Source: Oscheius tipulae (lineage: Eukaryota; Nematoda; Chromadorea; Rhabditida; Rhabditidae). From it: a stretch of 64,000 nt of DNA. The position numbers were made by a program, and so were the translations under genes. The notes beneath the pieces are model-generated. The model did no database searches. It had not been told where the DNA came from and worked only from the letters and a program-made list of their open reading frames with translations. Numbering within the stretch: the stretch's first letter is position 1; each line of letters starts with the position of its first letter. Below, piece after piece: positions 23,080 through 34,047 of the stretch. The DNA is taken from NCBI GenBank assembly GCA_037178975.1, contig JASJZH010000005.1:310001-374000 (forward strand), written 5' to 3'.

Positions 23080-23131
23080 TTCTACAAAGCTGTAGCTCAG
23101 AAGCTTTGCTACAACTCTGTAGAGCACACAT
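23080..23131. repeat. Hairpin repeat, solo copy
   Basis: GTTCTACAAAGCTGTAGCTC faces a second arm (GCTACAACTCTGTAGAGC) like the hairpin part of the TATA-bearing repeats, but no TATA or core follows. Confidence 0.5.
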
Positions 23132-23242
23132 GGTTAATAATAAGACTTTTAGTTTGAAAAATACGCACGAAACTTTGGCTCTTTGCCTCAGAGAAGTGAA
23201 CCTGCCATTTCAGTCCTATCTCACTGCTCCTAAGCTTTTGCC

Positions 23243-23312
23243 TGCGTAGCCTAGTGGTTAAGTCGCTTGCCTAGAATTCGGAAGCTTACAACTTTGAGTC
23301 CTTCTGATAGGG
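23243..23312 (+). pseudogene. Degenerate tRNA-like sequence
   Basis: It has a good A-box (GTAGCCTAGTGGTTAAG) and a weak B-box (ACTTTGAGTCC). No acceptor stem forms. The stretch GCTTGCCTAGA resembles the one at 47-129, so both may come from one tRNA-derived repeat family. Confidence 0.35.
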
Positions 23313-24077
23313 TTTGGCCAACCACGATTTTATAGACCCCTCAAGTCTTTCAAGTTGGTTTTCTTGAAGACTTGTGACCATTCTGAGTACGGGAGTGTGT
23401 CTAATGACTCATCCAGAATCGTAATGCAGCCAAAGTCAAGGGTATTAGAAAAACAGTATCGGTTGTGGCATCATCACAATCACAATGGAGCAGCAGGTGT
23501 CTCCACACAAATATGGGGGTGATAGCTCTCTCTCTCTCTGTCTCTCTCTGTGACGGTCATCCAAAGCCAGCCGGCTTTGGATACCCGCCAAAACGGCCGG
23601 TGGGCTTATTGTTATTGTTTTATCCGCACCCATACGAGCTCGGAGCCACTCTTTTTCTTCCTTCCTCCCTGTGGCTTCCCGAGCGGTCACTGCAGTTCCC
23701 GCACTGGGCATTGTGTAATGGAAGCCCAGCCAATTTCCCATGGTGTCACATTTCTTGGCTCTCTATTTTGCTTTGGAAGGGAGTGACCATTCCGAAAGGG
23801 GAAACTTTATGATTCTGTCCTTTGAATCCTTTGGTTTCTTGACTCGTCGAATCACTGTCTCTCTGTCTCAAACCAGATCCGGACCCTGTTCTCACCCTGT
23901 CACGCAATCCCCCCTAACAAGCCGGACGTGTGCCTTCAGGTGGTCGGATGAGTCAAGAGCGTTCAGGCGCTGTCCGAGTAAGCGATATGCAAATATTTGA
24001 CAGTCTCCGTACAAGGAAGCGAAGAGCACAATAATAAGCCGACTGGAGGAAGAGTTAGAGCTTGAGATGGGTGCGAG

Positions 24078-24808
24078 GGAGACAGAGAGACAGAGAGACA
24101 GAGAGACAGAGAGACAGAGAGACAGAGAGACAGAGAGACAGAGAGACAGAGAGACAGAGAGACAGAGAGACAGAGAGACAGAGAGACAGAGAGACAGAGA
24201 GACAGAGAGACAGAGAGACAGAGAGACAGAGAGACAGAGAGACAGAGAGACAGAGAGACAGAGAGACAGAGAGACAGAGAGACAGAGACAGAGACAGAGA
24301 CAGAGACAGAGAGACAGAGAGACAGAGAGACAGAGAGACAGAGAGACAGAGAGACAGAGAGACAGAGAGACAGAGAGACAGAGAGACAGAGAGACAGAGA
24401 GACAGAGAGACAGAGAGACAGAGAGACAGAGAGACAGAGAGACAGAGAGACAGAGAGACAGAGAGACAGAGAGACAGAGAGACAGAGAGACAGAGACAGA
24501 GACAGAGACAGAGAGACAGAGAGACAGAGAGACAGAGAGACAGAGAGACAGAGAGACAGAGAGACAGAGAGACAGAGAGACAGAGAGACAGAGAGACAGA
24601 GAGACAGAGAGACAGAGAGACAGAGAGACAGAGAGACAGAGAGACAGAGAGACAGAGAGACAGAGAGACAGAGAGACAGAGAGACAGAGAGACAGAGAGA
24701 CAGAGAGACAGAGAGACAGAGAGACAGAGACAGAGACAGAGACAGAGACAGAGACAGAGACAGAGACAGAGACAGAGACAGAGACAGAGACAGAGACAGA
24801 GACAGAGA
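24078..24808. repeat. GACAGAGA microsatellite array, about 730 bp
   Basis: Nearly pure 8-base units (GACAGAGA) with three short blocks of 6-base units (GACAGA) at about 24285-24310, 24490-24512 and 24725-24808. All reading frames on both strands stay open because no unit makes a stop codon, so the long RDRETERQ or LSVSLSLC frames are artefacts. Confidence 0.95.
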
Positions 24809-26486
24809 TTCACTCCTTCTCACGGCCCCCATACCAGACATTTGACGCCTTCCCATCCCCTACGGGGCTACGTCTCTCCGTATTTGAACTGTGCCGCCCT
24901 GTTTCCCTCGCCATACAGGCCAGCCGGACCCAGTGTCCCTGTTACCCAATCCTGAAGGATCCTCCCACTTGTTTATTTGTTTTATTACTCTTCCTCCAGC
25001 TCCAAAGAAGACCTGTGTAAATATAGCTTTCCTGCTATAATGACCACTAACGACGTCACCTGTTATGCAATTCTCCCTCTCTCTCTCTTTTCCAACTTGG
25101 TCTCTCAGTTTGTTTTCCTCCTTTTGCTATATTAGATAGCCTTTTATTTAGAATGGCTTACTATATAGTTCCGTGTCGAGTAGGTGAACATAAGATCAGT
25201 CACTGTCTCCCTCTCTCCCTGTCTCTCTGTCACTCTCTCTGGAGAGAGAGAGACGAAGAACCTTGCAATCTTTACATACCTCTCGACTGTCTTTCTGTCC
25301 CTATGTTCCTAAAATTTATAATCATAACCTATGACTCAAGACTCACCAACCAATTGAATCTTGTAGCCTTCCGTTCAAACTGCAATTAATGTGGGAATCC
25401 TAGAGTTTTTGGGTTATTTTCTACGGTAACTCGTGACCCACACCATCTAGTCGTACTTCGTAATCAGAAGTAAAACGAGGGTCTAAACCACCCTTTGAAG
25501 GCTAATAGCCTTTGCTTAGATCCTGTAGCGCTATGTGTCTCTCAGTCTCTGTCTCTCTAATTTTGTGTTTCTTCGTCCATCTGTCTCCCTGTCTCTCTTC
25601 TTGCCGTCGCTTGGAAGGAGACGTTCCCCTCTTCCGTTCACCGTAGTCAAAACACCAAGGTGATGAGTAAGAACGTGTTTTCTCGGAGAGCGCACGTTGC
25701 TTTGTCACCACCCTCGCTTTTACGGAAAGTCATTGTGGTCCCGTAGCACGTGATTGTGAATTTTCGCTGGAAGACGGCCAGCCACCCCAGAATAGAGGCA
25801 CCAGGGTTTTCCAGGGCAACAGTGGTTCAAGAAACGCGTCAACAGAAGCCGGCCTTATTTTGACTAGACCCCCGTGTGTGTTTATGTCCACTCGGTTTGT
25901 CAACAGACGCTCATGATTAGGTTTTGATTGAGGTCCGGAGGTATGACTTCTATTTGAAGAGCGATCTTCGAACAACCTCTGTCTCTCTCCCCTATCCTTT
26001 CTGAGCTAATCACAATATAAGCACACAAAAAAGTTCCTGTCGAGCCTTTTTTTGTGAAACCCTCTCCTGATCCGGTCTCTCCCGGCCCGAGGTCGTATCG
26101 TAACCAGTTGTATCCTCCCGTAACTTTTGCCCGGCCACCGGAGCCGTCTCTATTTGCTTTTCAGACGTCGGTCATCCCTGGGGCCATTTGAGGGCATTCA
26201 GCTTTTCCCCACCCTGTTTAATCAAATGTGTTTGAACTGCTGCAAGGATGTTAGGAAATGGTCACTGCTAGCCCTAGCCTTGCACTTTCACCCCAGCTTC
26301 TTTCGCACACGTCACAGCTCATTCTGAATGCCTCATGCAAACTCTAAACTACCACGTAGGATTACCTAATAAGCTGGTCAGTCGCTTGACTACCGTTCTT
26401 GGTTAGAGAGAGACAAAGAAACAGAGAGATAGAGAGACATAGAGACGATCCAGTTTAACAGCCAAAGCATTATATTTCGGCCCAAC

Positions 26487-26835
26487 CATGTTCTGCAAAG
26501 TTGTAGCTCATGCAAACATTTACAACTTTGCAGAGCATTACTTTGCTCTAAAGTTGTTTCCTGGTCCTGTGTAGAGCAAATGTTTTTATCTGCCGAGTCG
26601 CACCCGTACCCTCTCGCTCCGGCCAATCCCCATATATACTGGGCGCCGCGCCTCCAAGTGATCGTACCCTCAGAGCATGATTGTTGTAGAACGAGTTTAC
26701 CGAAGTAGTCTCCGAGAGTGGTCTTGGGACAAATACTGCTTTTTGCAAGGGAATAGGGCTCTGGCCTGTCTTTATGTCAGGCTAGGGCTCCTTTTTTCTG
26801 CTAGTGTTTTGAAACATTATAAAACAAGAACATCC
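26487..26835 (+). repeat. TATA-bearing dispersed repeat, copy B
   Basis: The most complete copy: the hairpin arms TGCAAAGTTGTAGCTCA and TTTACAACTTTGCAGAGC, then CATATATACT at 26631, GGGCGCCGCGCCTCCAAG, the core CTCAGAGCATGATTGTTG at about 26669, the block ACGAGTTTACCGAAGTAG, then CAAATACTGCTTTTTGC and a tail ending ATTATAAAACAAGAAC. A 60-residue open frame from the core ATG is not conserved in the other copies. Confidence 0.72.
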
Positions 26836-28153
26836 CCCATTGGATCTGTTACAGTATGAACTACATGCTCAGTTCAAAAGTACAGTCACCGTCTCCTACC
26901 TGGCTACTTTTTTTATGACAGCAGTTAAAGCTATTTCATAGAATTTGGACCGTGAATAGCCATATTTCACAACCCCCATTTCGTCTCTAAAATGTGTATA
27001 AGCGGCGTTCCTCCTGTCTAATCATCGTTGTCGTTTCTCTCGTCGGCGCCGTCCATGGTAGTGCCTGGAGCCTTGTACGGCACCGACTGTACGGCAGTCC
27101 CAATGGCTCATAGGCGTCGCCGCACGAGAGCGAGAGAGAGACAGGGCTTTTCACTACAGGGAACGCCTTGGGGGTTCCCGAATGGATTGACTCTTGAAAT
27201 TCGACTTACTCTCAGTCTATGCTCCCTGTCTCTCTGTCTTGATTCTCAAGCAGTTATACTTCCTGCGGTCACAGCTGTAACATTACCCCCCTCTTTTGCC
27301 AAACGTCTCAATGCCTCTCTCATGTTTTTTTGCTCCCGGCGGCGTCCACCTATGAAGCGTGAAATGGTCATCGTCGAGAGCCTCTCCCCTTTGCGCCCGA
27401 CCGCCTGGCAGAAAGAGGAAGATTGACCAGGGGTTTTGGGTCCGGATATGAATTCATATCTGTCTCTCTGTCTCTCAATTTACCTCTCTGTCTTCTATGG
27501 ACATCCTCCTTGTCCACAAGTTCAACCTTGACTCATAATCCTGACTCACTCTCTCGAATTCTGGATCTTGACTCTTCTCTTTGTCTTTCTACAAAATCTC
27601 TCCGTTTCAGGTTCTCCAGCATCTCCCCGTTCCGAGCTGTAAGTTCTGACCGTTGGATTACTGTAGCCCCAATCACATTTGCACTTTTACCAAAACTGAC
27701 AATAATTTTAGCGGGAATCATTATTACGTAATCAAAGAGCAGTTTAGTAAAGTGGCCTCGGTGAGGGGCCCCGGGGCACATGGGTCCCCTCTGACGTCAG
27801 CGTGGTCAGGTGCGGCAAGGAAAGGGGGCCCTGAGGTTCGGTTTCACAGAGAGACTGAGGGCATCGATTTGAAAATAGCCGCCGGCCACCGGAAACTGCA
27901 ATAATGCCTCGGTGGGTCCACTCGAGAATGACCAGTTAGTTCCTTTCCCAAAACTTTAGTACTGAACCGTATAGGCAAGTCAGGTAGGAAGTAGACAGAG
28001 ACAGTCACTGACTGTACTCTTCGATAGAAACAGGTACAACACTTCCCAAAGTTTTGCTTGAAACATACGTTCTGGATTTTCCCCCTGCGATTTCAAGCCC
28101 AAATACCAATGTAACCGCCTTCTTCAGGCCCAAAACTCACTTTTGTTTCTTAC

Positions 28154-28262
28154 CATGCTCTACAAAGTTGTAGCCCATGACAGCATCAACTTTGCAGATC
28201 AGCATTTTATCTGAAAGTCATGCGGCGACCGCTTCGCACCCGTACCATCTCGCATCGGTTGT
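28154..28262 (+). repeat. Truncated copy of the TATA-bearing repeat (hairpin part)
   Basis: GCTCTACAAAGTTGTAGCCC and CATCAACTTTGCAGATCAGC form the arms, followed by the spacer CACCCGTACCATCTCGC seen in copies B and D. The TATA and core are absent. Confidence 0.5.
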
Positions 28263-30365
28263 GTACTGAACATAGAGCCTGGTCAAGAGAGTGAGAGAGA
28301 GAGAGAGGACTTGCACCTTGACCACCTGGTCCCCTTTCGAAAACCAAACAAACTTTCTCTTTCTCTCTCTCCTCCCTGCTGACCTCCTATCACCCCGGTC
28401 ACCGGCTGTTTTCAGCGAGGTGCCCTTTTGATAACAGGAAGATAGGAGGCTTTCAAAAAAGGACACAAACTTGTTTGCTTTTGACCCCTTACGACGTCAG
28501 GACACTTTCATGCTCAGGGCTGAGGGCCATTTTCGAAACTTTGTCTGGCACTTTGATGCAATTTCCCAGTGTTTTTACTTGTTCTAGCAGAAACGCATTT
28601 GACGAAGCAACTTTGAAACATTGCTGAAGTGTTGGAGCTTTCAGAATAGTTTAAATTGCAATTAAGAAGTTGTAATTATTGCAATTGAACACCCATGGGA
28701 ATAGCGTCCGTGTATCATCAAAGTACCTTTTGCATAACCGGGAAAAGCTGTCGACCCTTTGGTCTCTGTCTGGTCAAGAAAATTTTGGTGGGACTTATCT
28801 AGTCCTGATCCACATCCAGTATTGGGTCTTGTTTGCCTGGTCGCTTTTCTAAAGCTGTAATAGTAATGGGGATAGGAAGAACAGAGACATAACAACTCTC
28901 AGGATATCCCCTATTTTTTCTTTTGACTAGAATAACTAATTCCAGCCTGTCCCTCTAACACTATCTCTCTCTAGCCAAAATCAGTAGCCCCATTCCGGGG
29001 AGTCTCTGTCCTTTGCCATTTACTTCTCCTGTCCCTCTATGTCTCTGTCTCTCTATATTCCAAATACTCCTTCTACAGTACCTTTTGAACCTGATTCTCT
29101 TTCTCCTACCTTTCCCGGACGTGAAGCTTGACTCATACTCTCGTACACACTGTCTATGTTGCCTCCAGGTTCTTTGTGTCGTCACCAGCTGCCGACGGCA
29201 GCTTCGCAGCCAGTTTAATCTTGGTTTAGAATTGAAAACAGGCGTCTTCGCCGCTTCCATAGTAAAAAAATTGCTCCCACAGTTGACTCTTTACCTTGTT
29301 GCTTGACATGAAATGGCTTGTCAGAGTTTTTGGGTATTAGTGTTGACATGCAATTGTGCGGACACCATGACAGACAGACAGACGGATGGACGGACATCAC
29401 TGCGCTTTAGTAAAGAAAGATAGTAAAGAAAGATGAACAAAGTCAAACTGAGTCTACCTCCCTAAACACTTTGCTTACCGACACCATGTACTCTACTTGA
29501 CTGTCTGTTCTCAGTGTTTCTCTGTCTCTTTGTCTCCTTACTTCTCTGTCTCTCTGTGACACTGTCGGCTATCCTGTGTCTTAGGACCCTTGGCAATCTG
29601 ACTAATGATCTGACTCTAGCTCATGCAATACTAGAACTTTGATCTTGTCACCTTGTTGTTCCTCTCTCTCTCTTGCTCTCGGACCTCCTGTTACAGCATT
29701 TCGGCCAACCAGAGGGTGAGGGGCAACAAAAACAGCTCTAGTGTCCACTATACGATCAGCTGATAATAGAACTGAGAGAGAGAGACTGACTCTCTTTAGC
29801 TGTCCTTTGGCGGCTGGATTAAGATGTCGACCGAGTGATATTACGGTAAGGCGGCTGCCGCCGCCTTATACAGTAGCAAGACCTCATTCCCGAGGTTGAC
29901 CTTCACCAGGGCGGGCACAGGTTATCGCGGGCAAAAATCTGACCGACTGATTTATAGGTAGACCTGGGATGGAGTAATCGGAAGGGGGAATTGTACTAGT
30001 TATGACAAGAGATTGGGTAATGGATTGGGAGCAAGGACAAGGAGGGACAGAGAGGCAGAGGGACTCAGAGACAGACAGATAGAGAGACAGAGAGACAATG
30101 TCTGACCAGACTAGATTGTCTCTCTTCTGTTATCAGGAAGTTTCTCGCAAAATAAAGAACATTTGCACTCGAACAATCAAATTTTCGCACCTTATCCAAT
30201 TCGGTGTGACACTAATTAGCCCCCAGTGACCGGTAATGAACTTGTGCCGAGTCATAAAGGTCGCTGACATCTCCATCGGTCATCTTGGGTGGCGCTGCCA
30301 GACCGCAAAAGATTCTCTGTCCAGATAAACTTGGGCACTCCCAGTCATTTTTCACTGATTCCCGG

Positions 30366-30622
30366 GAGTCTCTGTATCTGTCTCTCTGTTTTTCTATTCC
30401 TCTGTCTCTCTGTCTCTCTGTCTCTCTGTTTTTCTATTCCTCTATCTCTCTGTCTCTCTATCTCTCTGTCTCTCTGTCTCTCTGTTTCTCTATTCCACTA
30501 TCTTTCTATTCTTCTATCTCTCTGTCTACGTGTCTAATTATCTCTCTGTCTCTCTATTCCTCTATCTCTCTCTTTCTCTGTCTACGTGTCTAATTATCTC
30601 TCTGTCTCTCTGTTTCTGTCCC
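30366..30622. repeat. CT-rich minisatellite
   Basis: TCTCTGTC units are interrupted by TTTCTATTCCTC and by two copies of TCTACGTGTCTAATTATC about 60 bases apart, showing tandem duplication of a higher-order unit. Confidence 0.7.
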
Positions 30623-31110
30623 TACCTGTCCCAGAAAGTCCTTGGCCGCTCATAAACCCATCAACTTTTCTGTGAGGCGCGCCGCCTGATTATAGGGCCG
30701 TTGATTAGGACCACCCGTCATTTGGTCAAGACGTTGAAACACTAGCTGACCGTTTCTTTGCAATCTTTTGTTAGGGTAGAGAGGGCATGTTCCGGTGCGG
30801 TTTCGCCCCATCTCTTTCTGATACTTGTTTTCTTATGACCACCAGGAGAAATTGGCATGACCGCATATGTGGACTTTCGCTTTATTGAGAACGGACAAGT
30901 GTTTTCCTTTTCGTTGCGGTCTCTCTGTCCCTTTGTCCCAGCTCAAGCTCATTCTGTCACCCTGTCTCTCTGACTCTGTCTATATCTCTCGGTTCCGTGT
31001 CTCTAATTTGGGTTTGCCCCTAGTGACTATAGTTGTCCATTTACCAGCTGCGATACCCTATCACCTGTTCAAACCTGAAACCGAACCCTTCCTTCAAGTT
31101 TTGATAAGAC

Positions 31111-31242
<132 letters not shown>

Positions 31243-31739
31243 TTTTTCTATATCTCCCTAGTTTCCTGTCTCTCTGTCTCTATGCCTCTCTCTATCCCAA
31301 TCTTCCAATCCCTCTTGGCCAACTAGTTATACTAGTATCGCCCTCTCCGTTTTTCTTCCGATCCGGTCCGGGTCCAGCTCATCATTTAGCCCGTTCGCTT
31401 ATAGTCTGAGAGGTGGTCGTCGCGTCAAGAAGAAAAACCTACAGAGACCGGTAGAACCCGGTCTGCAACGGACACTTTACGCCCAATTTACCTCAATATA
31501 CTCTTTACCTCCTGTCTTATCTTTCAGGCATGTCGCAACCAGAACTGTTTACTTTTCACCCCTGGTCATCTACACTGGATTCTGCGTCTCTCTGAGGCTC
31601 TCTTATCAGACTTTGGAATGACCACAGGCTCTCCAGAGGGGTCCTCAGAGCCACGTAGCTGGAGAGAGACAGGGTGACAGGTTTATGGGAAGAGTACATT
31701 GGAACGGGAAGAGTACAATCACGAATTCTTGGAGGATGT

Positions 31740-31888
31740 CTCTCCCTCTCTGTCTCTGTCTCTGTCTCTGTCTCTGTCTCTGTCTCTGTCTCTGTCTCTG
31801 TCTCTGTCTCTGTCTCTGTCTCTGTCTCTGTCTCTGTCTCTGTCTCTGTCTCTGTCTCTGTCTCTGTCTCTGTCTCTGTCTCTGTCTC
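31740..31888. repeat. (TCTCTG)n microsatellite, about 150 bp
   Basis: An uninterrupted 6-base unit array. It is the reverse complement of the 6-base GACAGA-type blocks at 24.7 kb. Confidence 0.95.
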
Positions 31889-32168
31889 TCTGTCTCTTTA
31901 TCACTTTGTCTCTCCTTGACCACTTCTTGTCCCCACTTTTTTGTGTTGATGTTTTCAAACTGACCTATATTGATAAGAAGCTTTTCCGCTTCTCTTCACC
32001 CTGGCTACTCTTATCTTTTAAACTATCCCTGGAGCACTTGGAGAGCCCTAGCTGATTACGCAACTAATGTCCAGTTCCTATCTTTTCACTCTTCTCCCTT
32101 CTCTCTCAGAAACTGACCACTCGATTTCAGAACATTGACCGCCTCCTCGTGAATCCTCTGTTCCCCAG

Positions 32169-34047
32169 ATGGGGGACTTTGCAACTGCTACCATGAGCTT
32201 TCCCTTCTTTCCGGCCTCGACAGAGTTTGGAGCTCGACCGGAAGATGGCATTGTTCCACCAAAAACGGTATGTGGTTCTGTACTCTTTCAAAAGAGAGAG
32301 AGACAGAGAGACAGTGTGACAGTGAGACAGAGAGATAGAGAGACAGAAGAGAGAAACAGTTTTTCCCAGGAAGACTCATAGCTTTTTCAAAAACCTCAAA
32401 GGATCGAGAGTGAGACAGTTGACTCATCCTTACTCTCTGCCCTTTGTGAGACTGACCCGTACCGAACAGTGCCTCTCTCTCACCTTTCGACATTCTAGAA
32501 TGACCCTCCTCCGCCACCTCCAGTCGTAATTTGTCCCTCGGAGGTGGACCATATCAATATCACCCTGGAGAAGAATCAGCAGTGCCAGTGCAAGGACTGC
32601 GGCAAGCTGTTCAACTCGGTCTGGTACCTAAAACAGCACGCGGTCAAGCACAGCAATGACCGACCCTTCAAGTGCAAGTTCTGCTTCAAGGTGAGAACGG
32701 ATGGTCCTGGTCGTAATCAGAGTTTAGACCTACAAGTTCCGTTCGAATCTGTATCAGCACAAGTGTCCAGACAGACAGAAGCATCTGGGACAGGGAGGGA
32801 AGACTCGACTGGAATCGGGGCATCTTCTGAAGAGTCGGATGGAGACAAGTATGAGTACAGAGGATCTGCACAGGTGAGACAGAGAGTGACAGTGTCCGTT
32901 TCTAATTCAAAAATCTTCCAGCTACCATGCCGGAGCAGTCTCTGACAATGAGGAGAATGACATCCCGATAACATACGGTCTTCTGATCCACAAGTTCGAC
33001 GAGCTTCCGAGAGAACCAGAAGCCCGACGACATACTCTCCCGATAATTGATGTCCCGATCTCGAAACCGCAGCCTCCAAACTGTATTCGGAACCAACAGC
33101 TTCCGGACCATGAGATCGAGCATTATATAACGGAGAACAAAAATAGGGTGAGTCGAGAAAAGAGATAAAGACAAAGAGACAGAGAGACAGAGAGACAGTG
33201 ACTTTATAAAACAGAGACTCTTTCAGCTCCACACCTGTCGAAAATGCCGACTTCTCTTCCCTACAGAAGCCAGTCTGATGCGTCATTCCGCGGCTCACAA
33301 TCGCGACGACATGTTCCCATACAAGTGTGGAAATTGTCGTCAAGCCTTTGAGACGAACAAGGAACTCCAAAAGCATGCGGCAGTCCATACGGTCCAAGCT
33401 CCTTGGAAATGTGACCACTGTCAGGGAATATTCAAGTCCTCCCCAGCTCTCAGACGGCACAAAGACCAGTGTCGATCCTGTGATCTCCCACAGGAACAGA
33501 GCGATATCCTGGTCTCTGTTCATAGTCCTCTGGATCCGTTCAGCTTCATTCCTGGGGACAATGACCCGAACTTCTCAGAGAAGATGCCTAGTCCGGACAG
33601 TGGAGTCGAGAACTCACCACGGAGTCCCGAGCGGAATCTTTTGGATGTGGACCCTTACGAGATGTATGGCAAGAAGAGGGAGAAGGAGGATGATGAGGAT
33701 AGCGGCTTCCGTTCTAGACTCAACTCAGGTGAGAGTCAGGGGTTTCGGTCAAGAAACAAGTGTCTTTCAGTCACTCAGTCGTCTCCTGGCAGTTCTGTCT
33801 TCTCTGGAGAGGGCTCCTCTCCGCACAGGAAGCATTCAGAAGAACATTCGACCACCCACTTCACTGATGGTTTCGGTGGAACGGCCACTTTTGTCCATCA
33901 GCCGCTTTTCGGGGATTTTGAGTCCAATGAGTATCAGGACCAGCTGCTGGTGAGTCGAGAAAGAGACAGAGACAGAGACAAAAACAACCGTCTACCCAGA
34001 ACTTTCAGCTCGACCAGCAGCGTCCAAGCACGATCTGGGGACATTGA
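32169..34047 (+). CDS. C2H2-type zinc-finger protein (five fingers)
   Basis: Predicted nuclear DNA-binding regulator. Six exons (32169-32267, 32499-32690, 32728-32873, 32922-33147, 33227-33949, 34009-34047) give about 474 residues. Finger 1 is CKDCGKLFNSVWYLKQH...H; finger 2 (CKFCFK then TYKFRSNLYQHKC) crosses an intron and is C2HC-like; a linker of about 110 residues follows; then CRKCRLLFPTEASLMRH...H, CGNCRQAFETNKELQKH...H, and CDHCQGIFKSSPALRRH ending DQC (C2HC). The C-terminal 180 residues are Ser/Pro/Asp-rich and probably disordered. A CCCCAG acceptor abuts the ATG, so trans-splicing or an upstream exon is possible. A 42-base GT...AG segment at about 33730-33771 is in frame and may be an optional intron. 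The orthologue is not recognised. Confidence 0.85.

Noticed and set aside
23963-25020. Open frames of 250-317 codons on both strands over the GACAGAGA array
   Set aside because: They consist of RDRETERQ, LSVSLSLC or LCLSVS repeats generated by a stop-free microsatellite; no flanking coding signal.
27028-27426. Plus-strand frame of 132 codons with HRRRRTRAR
   Set aside because: Arginine-rich start looked like a DNA-binding tail, but the frame then runs into a CT tract and no domain follows.
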